This document shows positions 20,501 through 28,556 of a stretch of DNA of 64,000 bases, piece after piece. The position numbers and the translations under genes were made by a program. The stretch lies in the NCBI GenBank assembly GCA_944391475.1, contig CALXTR010000005.1, forward strand, positions 26,514-90,513, read 5' to 3'. The stretch's first letter is position 1. Each line of letters begins with the position of its first letter. Source of the stretch: an uncultured Alphaproteobacteria bacterium. GTDB lineage: Bacteria; Pseudomonadota; Alphaproteobacteria; RF32; CAG-239. The notes beneath the pieces are model-generated. The model had not been told where the DNA came from and did no database searches. It saw only the letters and a list, made by a program, of their open reading frames with translations.

Positions 20501-21775
20501 ATACAACAGTTCACCTTTTTCGCTGGGGAAAACCGTACCGCTGAGCTTAAAATTGGCATTTCCGGGCAATTGGGCTTGTAATTTATTAACATTGAGCTTT
20601 CCAGGCAGCACATCAAAGCTCAGCTCCAAATTTTTAATTTCTTGCCCCTCATACTTAGCTTTCACCGCATTAATATCAGCAATAACATCCGTTTTAGGAT
20701 TAATTTTAAGTTCTTTACCTTGCTCATATAAGCGTATTGTGTCTGCAATTGCCGCCATAATTGGAGCCAAATCGAGTTCGGTCAAATTAAATGCCATTTC
20801 GATTTTTTGGCGAGGAGCGTTTTCATCTTGCTGGTTCCAATCTTTAACTTCGGGCACCCGCGGAATAATAATATTTCCGGCCGCCGCAGTCTCACCATAT
20901 TTCACAATCAAATTTGAGAAATCGATTTTTTGTTTGTTAGTATTAATCTGGGTTGAAACAGCAAGCGGTAAATCATATTGTTTATCAAATTTCACGTTTT
21001 TGAAATTTTCGGTCACAAAATTCATCAAGCGTTTAGATTCAAACACCAAATTTCCGGTCACTACATCATTTTTAGGCATCACCGAACCATCAAACCTAAA
21101 CATGGTCTGCGTCGCCGGATTATTAATCACCGCATTGATAGATGTATTCATATTATCAGTAATCCGCCCGATAGAAAAAGCAAATCCGGCCGGATTATTA
21201 TCTTTCATATAACTTCCTTCAATATGGAATGGCCCGAGCAAACTATCTGCCATCACTTCAGCCGACAGATTATCAAATTTCCAGTCGATTCCGCGTTTAG
21301 CATCATAAAAAGTTAAGGTTGCCTTTTCAATTGACAAGCTATCGAGCTTAACTTGCGTCTCTTCCATTTGCCGTTTTTGCTCAGCAGATAATTCTCCAGC
21401 CCAGTTGAGGCTTCCATCATCCATAATTTTCATCCGCACGGTCGGATATTGGAGTGTCATCTGCTCCACGTTAAACTCACCTTTTAAGAGCGGCACCAAA
21501 TCAAGCCTAGCCACCAAACTCTTCACTTCGGCCAAAGGCTGTGGTATTTCGGCTTTTTCGCTATAAATTTTGATATCTTGCGCCGTCAAATAAGGAGATG
21601 GCAAAAACTTTAACTCCACCGGTCCGGCAAACACTACTTTTTTACCGGTAGCTGCTGAAAATTGTTCAGAAATTTTAGCTTTATGTTCATTCCAATTAAT
21701 TGAATAAATCAAGATTGCCAACGCCCCCGCGGCAATTACCAACAACCCCACTAACAGCAGCAAAAATTTTTTCAC
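17549..21775 (-). CDS. AsmA-family outer-membrane biogenesis protein with coiled-coil C-terminus
   Basis: A 1408-residue inner-membrane-anchored protein with a periplasmic AsmA domain. It has one N-terminal transmembrane segment (4-24), then the AsmA start motif with GKKVVFAGPVELKFLPSP, followed by long beta-rich repeats to about residue 1020. AsmA-like proteins form bridge-like grooves thought to move phospholipids to the outer membrane. From about residue 1030 to 1340 the sequence changes to a charged, Gln- and Lys-rich coiled coil, which is not part of the usual family, and ends in a polar tail. The operon appears to be single-gene. Confidence 0.85.
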   Translation of the reverse strand: MKKFLLLLVGLLVIAAGALAILIYSINWNEHKAKISEQFSAATGKKVVFAGPVELKFLPSPYLTAQDIKIYSEKAEIPQPLAEVKSLVARLDLVPLLKGEFNVEQMTLQYPTVRMKIMDDGSLNWAGELSAEQKRQMEETQVKLDSLSIEKATLTFYDAKRGIDWKFDNLSAEVMADSLLGPFHIEGSYMKDNNPAGFAFSIGRITDNMNTSINAVINNPATQTMFRFDGSVMPKNDVVTGNLVFESKRLMNFVTENFKNVKFDKQYDLPLAVSTQINTNKQKIDFSNLIVKYGETAAAGNIIIPRVPEVKDWNQQDENAPRQKIEMAFNLTELDLAPIMAAIADTIRLYEQGKELKINPKTDVIADINAVKAKYEGQEIKNLELSFDVLPGKLNVNKLQAQLPGNANFKLSGTVFPSEKGELLYKSDMSLRADELVELLRAFKLEPVLPVPSIYRKFTGTAKAEGSLSEIKITPLDFTLDKTKVAGDIALMRENGKFKSFVIIQADSINFDNYIPMLPDEVAESDLENRLRYRFTQLQKLKNLDVQFMLNLGLGIYDNLPFEKMVAEGKLQNGVLELKKLDIPSLSGGSLEASGKIKGFGENFEFENLKYNFQNPDVFSLLSKFAVELPEWEIKNLKKFSAEGIATGTLSRFAIKNVSKLENMDMSFGGVVTKTDAGRYYQGKLYFKAPDFISMMQNFKINYAPNVYSLGVFTLNTDFVGVSDNFKAENLQLSIGQNQMEGNLEYAELEKKQKISGQLKINQLELERFFYNGEASRVNNEVASFKKTDTDKVAFLAKPWWSNVKINYDLYKDLELNFKLDVAKLMYENLAVQNVSTSLGLVDDVLKITDFSADYSKGKVSAEGELDFATNPSLKGKLVLSGVNLDDSFWSGKTYGFNYGTLSSNNTFSADATSVEDMIKTLVAVSDFEITDTEFKGVDFAPIETDLKKRSSGDGLSKLVRDNLEKGRTKFKSISGTLKISKADYVLSNMKFATEKEYDLTMKANGNLLLWDTKAQFELGFKDVKLPKISFELLNSLSAPQLEVNVQDIVQLYQKKHAEIAAQKQAEAQAERAQLQQGMNEQINVTKAMENRLNKEVRQKFQVVQVQIKNPQNVKAMTSLQEELDNIAKGLSEVLTLGLSPKFEQEQIDDAKRKNELLQNRIERAEKNLMKYTVDDIKYRTNLLYNQIADIHKNAQQKLNEFRAYEAGFKERLSAIETDYVLSNDPKATAIKAVVESLFVELDDINTKLSRDYVQMQNTLDPLKLAEYEDKIAQSLVTAKEDSKKLGDNMEEYYTYVEPQVQNAEKQYQEKLRQAEIERKLKENTGSISVAGGGKSMTVTRDIEDIEKSESLQEQNKIPVLDFSAQGKENVIIKQGDDPKPNKTEKKDNILLKTDGKISKASGVIVRK

Positions 21776-21869
21776 TTAAGCCTCACCTAAAACTAATCTT
21801 TGATTAAGTATTTTAATATATATTGTATAACATAATTGTTAACAGGTTTTTATCAGGTTGCCAAGAAAA

Positions 21870-22274
21870 ATGAACACATCATCACAACTATTTGAGCTGG
21901 CATACAAGGTCTATCAACAAGCCTATGCCCCATATTCAAAATTTGCAGTCGGCGCAGCTATTTTAAGTAGTGACGGACGCACTTATAGTGGCTGCAATGT
22001 CGAAAACATTTCTTACCCTTGCGGCAGCTGCGCGGAACAAGGAGCGATTTCAGCCATGATTGCCGGCGGAAGCAAAGAAATTGCCCAAATTTTAGTTTTG
22101 GCCGACAGCCAAGACCTAATCACCCCTTGCGGTGCCTGCTTACAACGCATTCAAGAGTTTGCCACTCCCGAGTGTGAAGTTTTGCTGGCTGATTTAAGCG
22201 GAATAAAACAAGTACTAAAACTGCAAGATTTGCTACCCCACGCCTTTCAAAATCAGGAGCTCTGCCATGAATAA
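21870..22274 (+). CDS. cdd: Cytidine deaminase
   Basis: A zinc hydrolase converting cytidine and deoxycytidine to uridine forms. The short 134-residue tetrameric type has substrate loop GCNVEN, catalytic CAE at 54-56 and the second zinc pair PCGAC near 86-90. I use the ATG at 21870; a TTG at 21858 is in frame but poorer. First gene of a nucleoside breakdown operon with overlapping or abutting genes. It overlaps punA by eight bases. Confidence 0.94.
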   Translation: MNTSSQLFELAYKVYQQAYAPYSKFAVGAAILSSDGRTYSGCNVENISYPCGSCAEQGAISAMIAGGSKEIAQILVLADSQDLITPCGACLQRIQEFATPECEVLLADLSGIKQVLKLQDLLPHAFQNQELCHE

Positions 22275-23082
22275 TTCAAGCGTTGACTACATTCGACAAC
22301 ACATTTCCTCCTATCAGCCCCACACCCTCATAATTTTGGGTAGTGGTCTTGGTAATCTGGGTGAAAAACTGCAAAACCCGATATCATTAAATTATCAAGA
22401 CATTCCAGATTTTCCACGCAGTACCGTACAAGGCCACGGAGGAAAGCTCATTTGCGGAAAGCTAGGCGAGCGCGAAGTATTGTGTATGCAAGGTCGTTTT
22501 CATCTCTATGAAGGGCACAAACCCCAAACCATTCACCAGCTTTTTGCTTGCTTCAAAGAGCTAGACATTCAGGAACTGATTGTGACCAACGCAGCCGGTT
22601 CACTCAATCCTGACATTGCCCCCGGCAGCCTGATGCTGATAAAAGACCATATCAATTTTAGCGGTCAAAATCCGCTGATTGGTGCTAATGATGATAAGAT
22701 TGGCCCCCGCTTTCCGGCCTTAAACAATGCATATGATGAAGAGATTAGAACGAGAGTTAAACTCTTGGCTCAAAAACACAACATTGCTCTAAGCGAAGGT
22801 GTTTATATGATGGTGCTGGGACCAAATTTTGAAACTCCGGCCGAGATTCGCGCTTTTCGAATTTTAGGTGCCGATGCCGTTGGTATGTCCACCGTTCCGG
22901 AGGTGATTTCGGCCATTCATGTAGGTATGAAAGTTTTAGGAATTTCGGTAATTACCAATTACGGTGCCGGCATGAGCAATGAACAACCCAGCCACGAGGA
23001 AACTTTGGCGCAAGGGCAAAAAGCCTCAGATGAACTCACCAAATTGATTAGCGCCTATCTTACCACCAAAGGAGAAAAATAA
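22267..23082 (+). CDS. punA: Purine nucleoside phosphorylase (trimeric type)
   Basis: This enzyme splits inosine and guanosine into base and ribose-1-phosphate. The protein has 271 residues. The phosphate loop GSGLG lies at 25-29, the central motif is VTNAAGSL, and the MVLGPNFETPAEIRAF stretch and the NYGAGMS motif are typical of the trimeric PNP-I/MTAP family. It overlaps cdd upstream and shares one base with deoC downstream, giving tight coupling. Confidence 0.94.
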   Translation: MNNSSVDYIRQHISSYQPHTLIILGSGLGNLGEKLQNPISLNYQDIPDFPRSTVQGHGGKLICGKLGEREVLCMQGRFHLYEGHKPQTIHQLFACFKELDIQELIVTNAAGSLNPDIAPGSLMLIKDHINFSGQNPLIGANDDKIGPRFPALNNAYDEEIRTRVKLLAQKHNIALSEGVYMMVLGPNFETPAEIRAFRILGADAVGMSTVPEVISAIHVGMKVLGISVITNYGAGMSNEQPSHEETLAQGQKASDELTKLISAYLTTKGEK

Positions 23083-23819
23083 TGGATGATGTAAGCGCCG
23101 CCAAAATCATAATCCAATGTCTAGATTTAACCTCTCTTGGCGAACACGATACCGAAGATGAGGTCATAGAGCTTTGCCGTCGTTCACAAACCCCTTATGG
23201 TCCCACTGCTGCGGTTTGTATCTGGCCCAAATTTGTACCATTAGCTAAAAACTTGTTGGTTGATAGTTCCACCAAAGTTGCCACTGTAGTCAATTTTCCC
23301 GATGGCGGAGATGATTTGGTGCGTTTGGAAATGGAAATCAGCTCTGCCCTAAAATATGGCGCCGATGAAATTGATGCGGTTTTCCCATATCGCGAATTTC
23401 TCAAAGGCAACATCACGCTTTGCGAAGAGTTTTTGCGTACAGCCGTACAGCTTTGCCACAAAAAAGCTCCGCTAAAAATCATTTTAGAAACCGGCGAGCT
23501 TAAATCGGCTACCACCATTGCCTTGGCTACCAAACTTTGCATTTCCCACGGAGCAAATTTTATCAAGACCTCAACCGGCAAAAGTAAAGTATCCGCCACT
23601 CCGGAAGCCGCCAATGCCATTTTAGAAACCATTGCCTCGGGCAGACGCAATGCCGGTTTCAAGGCCAGCGGCGGAATTAAGACCATTGAAGAAGCCAAAA
23701 AATATTTGGTGCTGGCCAATGCAATTATGGGTTATAAATGGATTAGCCCCAAAAATTTCCGCATTGGCGCCAGCTCATTACTAGACAATTTGTTAGAAGT
23801 TATCAGTAGAGGATACTAG
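23082..23819 (+). CDS. deoC: Deoxyribose-phosphate aldolase
   Basis: DeoC cleaves deoxyribose-5-phosphate to glyceraldehyde-3-phosphate and acetaldehyde. It is a TIM barrel of 245 residues with the Schiff-base lysine at about 162 in NFIKTSTGK and the second active-site lysine in GFKASGGIK. It lies between punA and deoA in the same operon, so base release and sugar use are encoded together. No phosphopentomutase (deoB) gene is seen here. Confidence 0.95.
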   Translation: MDDVSAAKIIIQCLDLTSLGEHDTEDEVIELCRRSQTPYGPTAAVCIWPKFVPLAKNLLVDSSTKVATVVNFPDGGDDLVRLEMEISSALKYGADEIDAVFPYREFLKGNITLCEEFLRTAVQLCHKKAPLKIILETGELKSATTIALATKLCISHGANFIKTSTGKSKVSATPEAANAILETIASGRRNAGFKASGGIKTIEEAKKYLVLANAIMGYKWISPKNFRIGASSLLDNLLEVISRGY

Positions 23820-23821
23820 CC

Positions 23822-25132
23822 ATGTTACCCCAAGAAATTATCCGTCATAAACGTGACCGCCAAACCTTAAGTGGAGAAGAAATTTCCTTTTTTATAAACG
23901 GCGTAACCGACGGCAGCATTGCCGATGCTCAAGCAGCGGCTCTAACCATGGCTATTTTTCTAAATGGCATGAATAATGATGAGACCGCATCTTTGGCCTT
24001 AGCCATGAGAGATTCGGGCGATGTGCTGAGTTGGAAAGAATTAGATCGTCCGGTGGTCGACAAACACTCCACCGGCGGTGTTGGCGACAAAGTCAGCCTG
24101 ATGTTAGCCCCGATGTTGGCCGCCTGTGGAGCTTATGTCCCGATGATATCCGGCCGTGGCTTAGGACACACCGGCGGAACCTTGGATAAATTCGATTCGA
24201 TTCCGGGATACAATACCACCCCAAGCAACGATTTGTTTAAGAAAACGGTTAAAGAGGTAGGTTGCGCCATTATCGGACAAACCGGAAACTTAGCCCCGGC
24301 CGATAAAAAAATTTATGCTCTGCGCGATGTCTGCGGCACGGTTGAATCCATTCCGCTGATAACCGCATCGATTCTTTCCAAAAAACTCGCCGCCGGATTA
24401 GATTGCTTGGTCATGGACTTAAAATGCGGCAACGGTGCTTTTATGCCTGATCTTAATTCTGCTCGCGAGCTGGCGCATAGCATTACCCGCGTGGCTAATC
24501 TGGCGCATACCAAGACCACCGCAATTTTGACCGACATGGACCAAGTTTTGGGCTATAACGTCGGCAATGCGTTAGAGATGCGTGAGGCGGTTGAATATTT
24601 GCAAGGCGCACGTCGCAATGAGCGCCTGCACCGCGTAACAATTGAGCTTTGCGCCGAATTGTTGTGCACCGCCAAGCTTTGTCAAAACCACGATGAAGCT
24701 GTTAAGAAATTGCAACACAGTTTAGATTCGGGACAAGCTCTGGAGATTTTTGCCCGCATGGTCAGCGCACTAGGCGGACCTACTGATTTTGTGGAAAAAT
24801 ATGATAAGTATCTGCCGCAAGCCCAGCTGATTAAACCGGTATTTGCGCTTAAAAAAGGCTATGTCAGTGCCGTAAAAACCCGAGAGATTGGCTTGAGCCT
24901 AATCGGCTTGAAGGGCGGGCGCATCCACCCCGAACAAAAACTTGACTTTGCCACCGGCTTTAGCGACTTTTGCACCCTTGGTGATTTTGTTGATAACCAA
25001 ACCCCGTTGGCTTTTGTTCATGCTCAAAACGAAGATGATTTTGCCCTTGTCGCTAATCAAATCCGCCAAGCCATAACCATTAGCGACCAAAAGCCTGATG
25101 TCAATGATGTGATTATTGAATATATTCGCTAA
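23822..25132 (+). CDS. deoA: Thymidine phosphorylase
   Basis: Reversible phosphorolysis of thymidine or other pyrimidine deoxynucleosides. The protein has 436 residues and the phosphate-binding glycine-rich motif KHSTGGVGDK at 81-90. The SGRGLGHTGGTLDK signature and a C-terminal pyrimidine nucleoside phosphorylase domain are also visible. Last gene of the operon, two bases after deoC. A broader pyrimidine-nucleoside phosphorylase is possible, but the length and motifs fit DeoA. Confidence 0.93.
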   Translation: MLPQEIIRHKRDRQTLSGEEISFFINGVTDGSIADAQAAALTMAIFLNGMNNDETASLALAMRDSGDVLSWKELDRPVVDKHSTGGVGDKVSLMLAPMLAACGAYVPMISGRGLGHTGGTLDKFDSIPGYNTTPSNDLFKKTVKEVGCAIIGQTGNLAPADKKIYALRDVCGTVESIPLITASILSKKLAAGLDCLVMDLKCGNGAFMPDLNSARELAHSITRVANLAHTKTTAILTDMDQVLGYNVGNALEMREAVEYLQGARRNERLHRVTIELCAELLCTAKLCQNHDEAVKKLQHSLDSGQALEIFARMVSALGGPTDFVEKYDKYLPQAQLIKPVFALKKGYVSAVKTREIGLSLIGLKGGRIHPEQKLDFATGFSDFCTLGDFVDNQTPLAFVHAQNEDDFALVANQIRQAITISDQKPDVNDVIIEYIR

Positions 25133-25135
25133 TGA

Positions 25136-25170
25136 TAAAAAAAACACCCCGCAGTTTCAAGCTGCGGGGT
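25136..25170 (-). terminator. Terminator of the 1045-residue protein gene
   Basis: A 9-bp GC-rich stem (ACCCCGCAG / CTGCGGGGT) with a seven-base loop is followed on the minus strand by eight T. On the plus strand the tail is weaker, but it may still help end the deo operon. Confidence 0.8.
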
Positions 25171-25191
25171 AATTTATAAGGCTCAATTTAC

Positions 25192-28100
25192 TTAGCTCCG
25201 AGTGTTGGTACGACGTGGGGCATAAATATCATCTTGATAAGCATTTTTCTTTGCCTCATTGCCGCCAAGTTCTTGTGCTACATAGGTTTTGTCATCCATA
25301 TTATTTGCCCCATGTACCTGATTGTAAATAAACTGATTACGCTCCGCACCAGTCAATTCGGCGGCATTCGCCTCATTACAAGCCTTATTATACATCATTT
25401 CCTGACGCAAAGCCTCAATTTTGCTCTGCATTGAACTATTTGAAACTTGCGCAGTTTCTTGGTTCCGCACTTGTTGCTCTGCTGCATTCGCCGGATTATC
25501 CAAACCAAAACCATATTTTGCAAGTTGCGCTTCAGTTTTTTGAATATACGCCGCTTCCGCCTCCGAGTAATTTCCATCCGGATGTTGCTGTTGAATATAT
25601 ACGCACACTGCCGCTTGAGCTTGTAAAGTGCGGGCATCATTAATTGCCAAATCCCGATGATACTGAGCTTGACTGCCGCTGATACCATTTTCAGCATCTT
25701 GACGTGCTGTTTCATCCAGCATAGCCTGAACCAAATCTTGATTTTGCTCGGTAATCACCGCATGAGCCACAATTTTACCATCCACTTCGGCATAATGGGT
25801 TAGTCTCACCCCACCAATTTGCTGAGGTTCAAATTCGCTTGCCATTACCGCACCATCGTTCTCCTTATTATGCTCACTGTTATCAGCAACCGAACCACCA
25901 TTTTGTTCCTTAGATTCAGGTTGCTTCATAGATTCGTGATCATAGTCCTTCTCCTGATGCACCTCAGTTAAGGTTTCACCTTCAACCAAATTAATATTTT
26001 CCGGTGTATCTTCATGAGGGGCATAATCTCCCATATAGCCCAAATCTTCATGACTGAGACCCCATTTTTTCAAATCTGCCTCATGACCTTGCATAAACTT
26101 CTGCTCACCTTCAGAAAGCTCAATTCCCATATTTTGGCGCTCGGTCAAATCAGTATAAACCGCTTCTTGCACTTTCAAATCTTGTAAAGAATATTGAGCA
26201 ATATCATCAACCAGCTTACTAGGATCACCACTTCCTACTTCGCCATATTCACCTCTTGTTGTATATGTACCATACTCATCAGGGGTTAGCGATAACGACA
26301 TTTTTTGTGCCAAGGCTAAGTCTTGCTGATGATCAAGCTCAACATTACCCTGAACTTGAATCATCCCCTTAGCATCAATTGCATAATCAAATTTTGCGCC
26401 TGCCATATCAATCGAATGAGCTCCTCCGGCTTCCCAAAATGCGCCTTCCGGCGTATTAGGTGTTGCCTCCCCTTGTTCGCTGACTTTAGCACCAACTTCA
26501 GATTGTTGAGTTGCGCTATGATTCGGCTGTTGTGCCGCGGCTTGGTTTTCAACCTCGAACTCACCTCGTTCAAATGCAGCCTGATTCGGATTATGTCCAT
26601 ACACTGAAGACATACCATTTTCATCAAAATTGCTCTGCGGCACATTAGTATTTTCCGGCACCACTCTAAACTCTTGCTGAGGCTCCAAACTATCTGGAAT
26701 ACCATTACCATTCAAATCCAAACCAACATTGCTGGCAACTGTTCCTTCCGCCATAGTTTTCAAATCGGTGGTTTCTTCAGCACCACCCCGCATCAGACAC
26801 GAGGTCAAAAATCCGGTTGCCGCCACCCCAAGCGCCACCACTGCGGCCTTACGTTGCCCCTTGGGAGATTTGAGCACCGCCCCGATTTTGGGGCCCAAAG
26901 CCAAGCCCATACCGGCCAAGCTTCTCCCATAGCTTAAAATTTTTGCTGCATGCCCCAAATTTTCCGCTCCGCTCATCCCTGGGATTACAGCCGACACCGC
27001 CGATAACGCCACCGCACTGGCTCCGAGCAATCCTTCTTTTGATTTCAAGAATTTGCCCAAGGTCAAATCTTTGTTTTGGGCTTTCATCTGCTTATAGGTC
27101 TTAGTCATATTCTTAATACTGCTACCCATCCGGTATGCGGCTAAAGCTGTCATTCCCACCGGTCCGCAAAGCTTTGCCATCTCGCCCAAAGCATAACCTT
27201 TGGCAAAACCTAAAGCACTCATACCGAGTTGTTTCAAACCGTTCTTAGCCAATTTATAATTTTCGCCATATTTTTGCGACCATTTGGCATCTAAATCTTT
27301 AGCCTTGGCCGCAAATTTTTTCACCCCTTCGGCTGTTGGTGAGCTAAGCTGTCCCAAACGTTCACTATAAGTGCTGGAAGCCATATATACCGCGGCCGCC
27401 ACACCGGCAATAGAATCACGATTTATCTGAACTTTTTTGCCTTTACTTCCCGCTTCTACTAGCTTGCTAAAACCTTGAGCAATTTTCTTATCATTGGTAT
27501 TACCCTTTGACATCTGGTCAGCACTATAAGCCTCAAACAAGACTTCTTGCAAGCTTTCCTTAAGCGAGCCGTCCCAGTCCTCAGCCGAAACTCCGTCTTT
27601 TTTGTTAGCCAATTTTTGCATAGCTTTGAGTTTGGCCGCTTCCAGCAATGTCTCTTTGGCTTCGGCTTGCTTGGTCTCATCAAGTTTTTCACGTCCAAAA
27701 GCTTTAGCTTGACCACGCACATCAAGTGCCTCCAACATATTGTGAAGTTCTTCCCACTCCGGATCTTGCTTTTCACCTTCTGCCTTGGGAGCAAACGGAT
27801 CATAATCCCAGTAGGATTCAATGCTTTGCATATTGGCATCAAGACGGGCGGCATCAACATTTTTCAAACCATTTTCGGCATCATATTGAGCCAATGCCTC
27901 GCCCATCATTTTTTGGACCTCGGCAACGGTTTCCGGCTTGTTAGTTGCACGAGCCGACAACTTTTCAATTTCGGGAGCTTGTTCGACCAAAGTTGCGAGT
28001 TCAATATTATTTTTGCCTTGCGCGGCTTCTTCCTGATTGTCATTGCCTTGCATGGCTACTACTTCCTGCCCGCGTTTAGCCAAATGTTGAAGTTTCATTT

Positions 28101-28329
28101 CGCAAAGTTTATCAAAATTATCTTTGCCTTCTGACGGCACCAGAGCTTCTGCATCCAAAATCTGCTTAGGGCTCAAATGTTCTGATAGTTTGTTTAAACC
28201 GCTTTCATTCAGCTTAGAATACAGCGCCGCCATTTTATCTTGCGACAAATTTTCCAAAAAGCTAAAATCACCCTTCTCAATTGCTTTGGTATATTTTTCA
28301 AGTTCTGCTTTTTCTAATACTTCAACCAT
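25192..28329 (-). CDS. Giant protein of unknown function, paralog 1 (1045 residues)
   Basis: I do not recognise this protein. It has a helical, charged N-terminal half (1-350) and a hydrophobic glycine/alanine-rich middle (about 360-510) with several possible membrane helices. A DLNGNGIPDSLEP calcium-loop-like motif follows at about 538-550. The rest is a long Gln/Glu-rich tail with two copies of a roughly 100-residue module (about 646-760 and 838-945). The same layout and module occur in the neighbouring 28557-31271 gene, so the two are paralogs. No signal peptide is seen. The start has GGAG seven bases upstream. It has its own promoter and terminator. Confidence 0.75.
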   Translation of the reverse strand: MVEVLEKAELEKYTKAIEKGDFSFLENLSQDKMAALYSKLNESGLNKLSEHLSPKQILDAEALVPSEGKDNFDKLCEMKLQHLAKRGQEVVAMQGNDNQEEAAQGKNNIELATLVEQAPEIEKLSARATNKPETVAEVQKMMGEALAQYDAENGLKNVDAARLDANMQSIESYWDYDPFAPKAEGEKQDPEWEELHNMLEALDVRGQAKAFGREKLDETKQAEAKETLLEAAKLKAMQKLANKKDGVSAEDWDGSLKESLQEVLFEAYSADQMSKGNTNDKKIAQGFSKLVEAGSKGKKVQINRDSIAGVAAAVYMASSTYSERLGQLSSPTAEGVKKFAAKAKDLDAKWSQKYGENYKLAKNGLKQLGMSALGFAKGYALGEMAKLCGPVGMTALAAYRMGSSIKNMTKTYKQMKAQNKDLTLGKFLKSKEGLLGASAVALSAVSAVIPGMSGAENLGHAAKILSYGRSLAGMGLALGPKIGAVLKSPKGQRKAAVVALGVAATGFLTSCLMRGGAEETTDLKTMAEGTVASNVGLDLNGNGIPDSLEPQQEFRVVPENTNVPQSNFDENGMSSVYGHNPNQAAFERGEFEVENQAAAQQPNHSATQQSEVGAKVSEQGEATPNTPEGAFWEAGGAHSIDMAGAKFDYAIDAKGMIQVQGNVELDHQQDLALAQKMSLSLTPDEYGTYTTRGEYGEVGSGDPSKLVDDIAQYSLQDLKVQEAVYTDLTERQNMGIELSEGEQKFMQGHEADLKKWGLSHEDLGYMGDYAPHEDTPENINLVEGETLTEVHQEKDYDHESMKQPESKEQNGGSVADNSEHNKENDGAVMASEFEPQQIGGVRLTHYAEVDGKIVAHAVITEQNQDLVQAMLDETARQDAENGISGSQAQYHRDLAINDARTLQAQAAVCVYIQQQHPDGNYSEAEAAYIQKTEAQLAKYGFGLDNPANAAEQQVRNQETAQVSNSSMQSKIEALRQEMMYNKACNEANAAELTGAERNQFIYNQVHGANNMDDKTYVAQELGGNEAKKNAYQDDIYAPRRTNTRS

Positions 28330-28397
28330 TTTCTAGCTCCCCGCGCTGATTTTAGCGACGCATTTGATTACATAACATAAGCTCATTTTAGCAGAAA

Positions 28398-28426
28398 ACT
28401 ATCCATAGTGCAATATGTTTTGTCAA
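28398..28426 (-). promoter_or_regulatory. Possible promoter of paralog 1
   Basis: On the minus strand TTGACA (28421-28426) is followed after 17 bases by GATAGT (28398-28403). The bases just upstream of the -35 (TTACATTTT) also occur upstream of the paralog 2 promoter. Confidence 0.45.
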
Positions 28427-28506
28427 TTTTCCGGAAAATGTAACTTATTATTCACACTTGCGCTTAAGTATATCTCAAAACCCCTAAAATAAAGGTTAAT
28501 CAAAGC

Positions 28507-28545
28507 ACAAAAAAACCGGAGCAATTGCTTGCTCCGGTTTTTTTG
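28507..28545. terminator. Terminator behind paralog 2
   Basis: A long stem (AACCGGAGCAA / TTGCTCCGGTT, around 28514-28539) is flanked by A and T runs on both sides. It ends the 28557-31271 gene on the minus strand and could work in both directions. Confidence 0.85.
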
Positions 28546-28556
28546 GCAGATAAAAC

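Noticed and set aside
20553..21212. A 219-codon frame antisense to the AsmA gene, and similar ones in the same gene
   Set aside because: Shadow frame rich in Ser and Phe without start signals; the AsmA reading is continuous over 1408 codons.
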